Source: Serendipita indica DSM 11827 (taxonomy: Eukaryota; Basidiomycota; Agaricomycetes; Sebacinales; Serendipitaceae). Taken from it: DNA of 64,000 nt. Both the position numbers and the translations under genes were made by a program. Location: assembly GCA_910890315.1 (NCBI GenBank), contig CAJVGD010000046.1, forward strand, positions 124,001-188,000, read 5' to 3'. The notes under the pieces were generated by a model, which saw nothing but the letters and a program-made list of their open reading frames with translations, had not been told where the DNA came from and searched no databases. Positions 61,056-64,000 of this stretch are shown one piece after another; positions within the stretch are counted from its first letter, which is position 1; the number at the start of each line of letters is the position of its first letter.

Positions 61056-63441
61056 ATGGTATGTTGTTTTTGGGTCGTCGCTCACTCATTCACCCAACGT
61101 CATACTAAATATTTTTGGTAGGAAAACGGCTACACGTCGGCCACTGCCTATCAAGGTCCAAACCACACCGAACCGATGCGGAAGCTCACCAGAGTCCGCA
61201 CGGATGTCCTTCCGAGGTCCGTAGCTCATACTTTCTCTTGGCCGTCTGCTTATCGGATTGTAGTACAACCATCACCGCTGGACTCCCGCAAGTCAACCCA
61301 TTCTCTCGTCCAAAGAGCTTCATAAAGGGAATGGTCCATGCAGTCTTGGCTACTGTAAGTGGTTCATGAACGTGCGCTCGCCTGCTCCAGATACTGAACA
61401 TAGCATTAGGCAATCTTCAGGTGTTGGCACTTCATCCTCTTCTATTCCCTTGAAGCTTTTGTGGTCACCTACTTCTACATGGTCCATGGCAAGACCTTTC
61501 TGGCTATCGAAAATACCTTGATGGTCGGCGACATTCCTCTCTTCCATGTCGTCTCTGACTGTTTGGCAGAACGTTTTGGGAACTGTGTTGGGTTTCGTCA
61601 TAGGCTATAGAAGCAGTGCCAGCTTTGAGAGATACAATGAAGTGGGTTCGGCTACTAAGCGACTTTGATGTGGTTCTCAACTCCAACAGGGTCGACGCTT
61701 TTGGAGCCAAGTCGTTTTGAACGTCCGCATGTTCGCTCGGACAGTGTGGTTTCATGTACCTGGTATGTGTTTAATAACGTGGGCACTAATGTGAACCTGA
61801 CGCCTGGCTTAGATGGACCGACAAACGGTATGCAAATGGGGCCAGCAAAGGATGTCAGCGAATACAAAGCAAGAACCCTCGTCGAGAAGAAGACTGTTCT
61901 AAATCTGCTAGAGGCTTTTGCGTAAGCCCATTAACCTCCATACATGGATATGCTCACTGTTGTATGCAGCGTCGCCTCAAGCACTATTTGCGAGGAGAAA
62001 CGAGTAATGTCTACTATGAGGATCTTTATCCTCTCATCAAGTTTCTCCCCGCTTATGCCCTTCCTGCTGGGTACGAAATCCAGTGGCCAGACCCCCGTAA
62101 TCCCAAAGCACGAACTTCTTCCCAGATTCCTCGGGCATCAGCTCAGGTGAATCGGTCCTCCTTTCAGGTCCATCAAGATGGTCTGCCGCTACCCGCGACG
62201 ACAAAACAACGGGGGCCAACTCTCAACGTTCAGCCACCTTCACTTGACGAGAAGCGAGGTATGAGTGAATCTACGGCACACGAGAATATCATCTACCTCG
62301 CACCGTCGCGGGATCCTCCTCCATATCACATTTTCGACTTTTGGCCCATGTCGCTCTTCGTCCGCAGTTTGCAAAAAGGTGGCAAGGAGCTCAAGGGCAG
62401 GAAGGCTCTCAGAGATCGGGCAAAAAATCCCTCCAATTCGGACAACGTCGCTCTTGAAATCTCGCTCTACCTCAGTAGCTATGTTGCCTCTCTCCAACAG
62501 CGCGGTCTCGACGGCCTAACTGCTGGGACTTTGATGGGTGCATTGGGACAGTTAGTGGATGCTCTGACAGGGCTAGAGAGTGTTGTCCACACCGGTTCCA
62601 TGGGCTGTGAGTGATTATCTTACTCGCGGATTTCGTCTAATCAGGAACAGTATAACGTTCACATTTGGTTCGTCGCGCTGATCTGGCTTTTGCTTCTGGT
62701 AAGTGTACCAAATGCCACCCTGGTTTCCAACTAAAACATTTGAAGCCTTTCCAGATCTTGAAGCCACTTGGCTGGCTTACAATCCCGGGGGTATGTCCAT
62801 AACCATTGAATAAACTCATTACTCATCTACCCACAAGGTGGCGCTTGCGTCCTTTGTATATTGTGGTCTGATGAAATGCGCCGAAGAGATTGAGGATCCT
62901 TTCGGATACGACTACAACGATCTCAACTTGGATCACTTCACGCACAACATCATTCGCAAGGAGCTCGCCTCGCTCACGGCCCTCCCCATGCCCGATCCGA
63001 CCAAATGGGCGTTTTCGCCGGAGAATGATGCCGTGTTCGACGTCGACGGCAATGCGATCTACCTCGACCCAGATTCACTCGCTCCACCGAGTGTGTGGGT
63101 CAAGCGTGGCGAGACAGAGATCCGAGCAGCTCTGAAGTGCAGGAAACGACGCGCCTGTTACTCCGATTCCTATTCCAGCTAAGACACTGTCTCCACCATT
63201 GGAGAGAATGGCATCGCCAGCGACCATACGAAGCAGCATCGACGGTTCCTCGACGCAAGGTGCAATAGGTGCCGGCGTCCTCCAACCAGGCGGATCGCTC
63301 AGTGCACACAAGTCGTCTTTTGGTAGTCCTGACGGTGCTGGACTGGTTGCTGGGGCTGCAGTTGCTGCTGCTGGGATCAATGCCGAAGTCGTTCCTTTCG
63401 ACTTTACCAACTCTCCATCTCCCCCGCCCACAGGGGTGTAA
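61056..63441 (+). CDS. Bestrophin-like (UPF0187) anion channel
   Basis: This multi-pass membrane protein of the bestrophin/UPF0187 family is predicted to conduct anions. The first coding exon appears to be just the ATG at 61056-61058, followed by a 63-nt intron (GTATGT...TAG); exon 2 starts ENGYTSATAYQGPNHTEP. The family core follows: NPFSRPKSFIKGMVHAVLAT, CWHFILFYSLEAFVVTYFY, TVLGTVLGFVIGYRSSASFE and RYNEGRRFWSQVVLNVR. After a hydrophilic loop (about 62090-62330), YNVHIWFVALIWLLLLPFQI, LKPLGWLTIPGVALASFVY and DPFGYDYNDLNLDHF are typical of the channel's cytosolic lobe. A 50-nt intron (about 63092-63141) leads into a Pro/Ser/Gly-rich tail (TPIPIPAKTLSPPLERMASP ... SPSPPPTGV), stop 63439-63441. 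About seven introns are present. Confidence 0.88.
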
Positions 63442-63591
63442 CAGGCCTCTTGTATTTATGAGGCGAGGGCGATCCACCTTACTCATACAGACTTTCTCGG
63501 ACTAGATTGATAGAAATGTAGCTACCATCTTTTTGAATCACACCACTGGCCGTTTTTACGCTTTCAATGTAGGTGGACAAGTAATGGATTG

Positions 63592-64000
63592 TCACCAGTC
63601 TTGGGTGAGAGCTCCTGGAATAGTGTTTCCCTGTGGTCGTGGTGTTCGAGGCTCGGAGCGGAGATTGAACGGTCGAGGTAATTCGTCCCGTGAGTCTTCT
63701 CCTAGCAGCCTTTCATTCTCCTCACCCTCCTCATCTTGTGATCGAAGATTGGTTGCTTGATGTGATGTATCCTGTGGGGACGACAAGAAGAGGCTACGAG
63801 GGTCCCAGCAAATTGCTGCGAATTGAGAGAGAGACATGTCCAAGACGAGGTTATCTCTGCGACTACGTATGGCCGCTTTTTGAGATCGTTCGCGTCGCCG
63901 GGGATCCAAATCTTCTATAAACAAGTATTAGTCAGATGCAGGCGTAGTAATCAAAATAACTTGCCTATAGTCTTCATAAGTATCATTAGATGCCAATACA
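63592..64000 (-). CDS. Unidentified protein, 3' part of a gene leaving the window
   Basis: On the minus strand the window edge begins inside an exon (63965-64000; YWHLMILMKTI). A 50-nt intron with a GC donor (CTATAG|GCAAGT) and TAG acceptor follows, then EDLDPRRRERSQKAAIRSRR and DNLVLDMSLSQFAAICWDPR. The tail is acidic (SQDEEGEENERLLGEDSRDE). The stop is at 63592-63594 unless a further intron follows. Aromatic residues next to an Arg-rich stretch and an acidic tail could be the end of a membrane protein, but I do not recognise it. Confidence 0.45.

Noticed and set aside
63092-63200. Apparent frame break near the end of the bestrophin-like gene
   Set aside because: A normal 50-nt GT-AG intron with correct phase joins APP to RNDAPVTPIPIP and removes the problem.

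Overview
The window is a gene-dense piece of a filamentous basidiomycete nuclear genome, about 50 percent GC. Most protein genes are cut by many introns of about 46-60 nt with GT-AG ends, genes lie on both strands without operons, and small Cys-rich and disordered proteins alternate with conserved housekeeping genes. The style fits an Agaricomycete, possibly a Rhizoctonia/Ceratobasidium relative; that placement is inference from gene style, not a database match. No rRNA, tRNA, CRISPR array, LINE, DNA transposon or virus-derived gene was recognised.

Left part (1-31.3 kb): the 3' three quarters of a TOR kinase gene (HEAT, FAT, FRB, kinase, FATC), a GPI-anchored Cys-rich secreted protein, ribosomal protein uS7 (RPS5), a coiled-coil protein, a small Cys/His-rich protein, SKI3 (TPR scaffold of the Ski complex), then a minus-strand run: DUF1349 protein, amidase, AIF/AMID-type flavin oxidoreductase and two disordered proteins of unknown function. 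A roughly 3 kb stretch without convincing genes (27.95-30.9 kb) precedes a second copy of the small Cys/His-rich protein.

Middle part (31.4-49 kb): an AT-rich perfect palindrome separates that small gene from a divergent syntaxin gene (TLG2). TLG2 can be followed exon by exon to a clean 395-residue protein, but two of its introns are 2,152 and 2,844 nt long, about fifty times the local norm. Then come a new Cys-containing protein with a 19-nt exon, a BTB protein, a membrane-anchored glutaredoxin, UTP14 (SSU processome) and an IRC5/HELLS SNF2 helicase converging on it.

Right part (49.6-64 kb): a type II membrane GH5 exo-1,3-beta-glucanase, an MMT-type cation diffusion facilitator, a disordered basidiomycete protein, a 92-residue CxxC protein with a 7-nt microexon, the HECT ubiquitin ligase RSP5, a bestrophin-like channel and the 3' part of an unidentified gene.

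The most interesting signals are the paired small Cys/His-rich genes (82 and 83 residues, same three-exon layout, same 11-base TATA element), the giant TLG2 introns, the microexons, and two apparent single-base frame breaks in otherwise conserved genes (MMT-type transporter and RSP5). There is no functional cluster; TOR, RPS5 and UTP14 all concern growth and ribosome production, but their proximity is probably chance.
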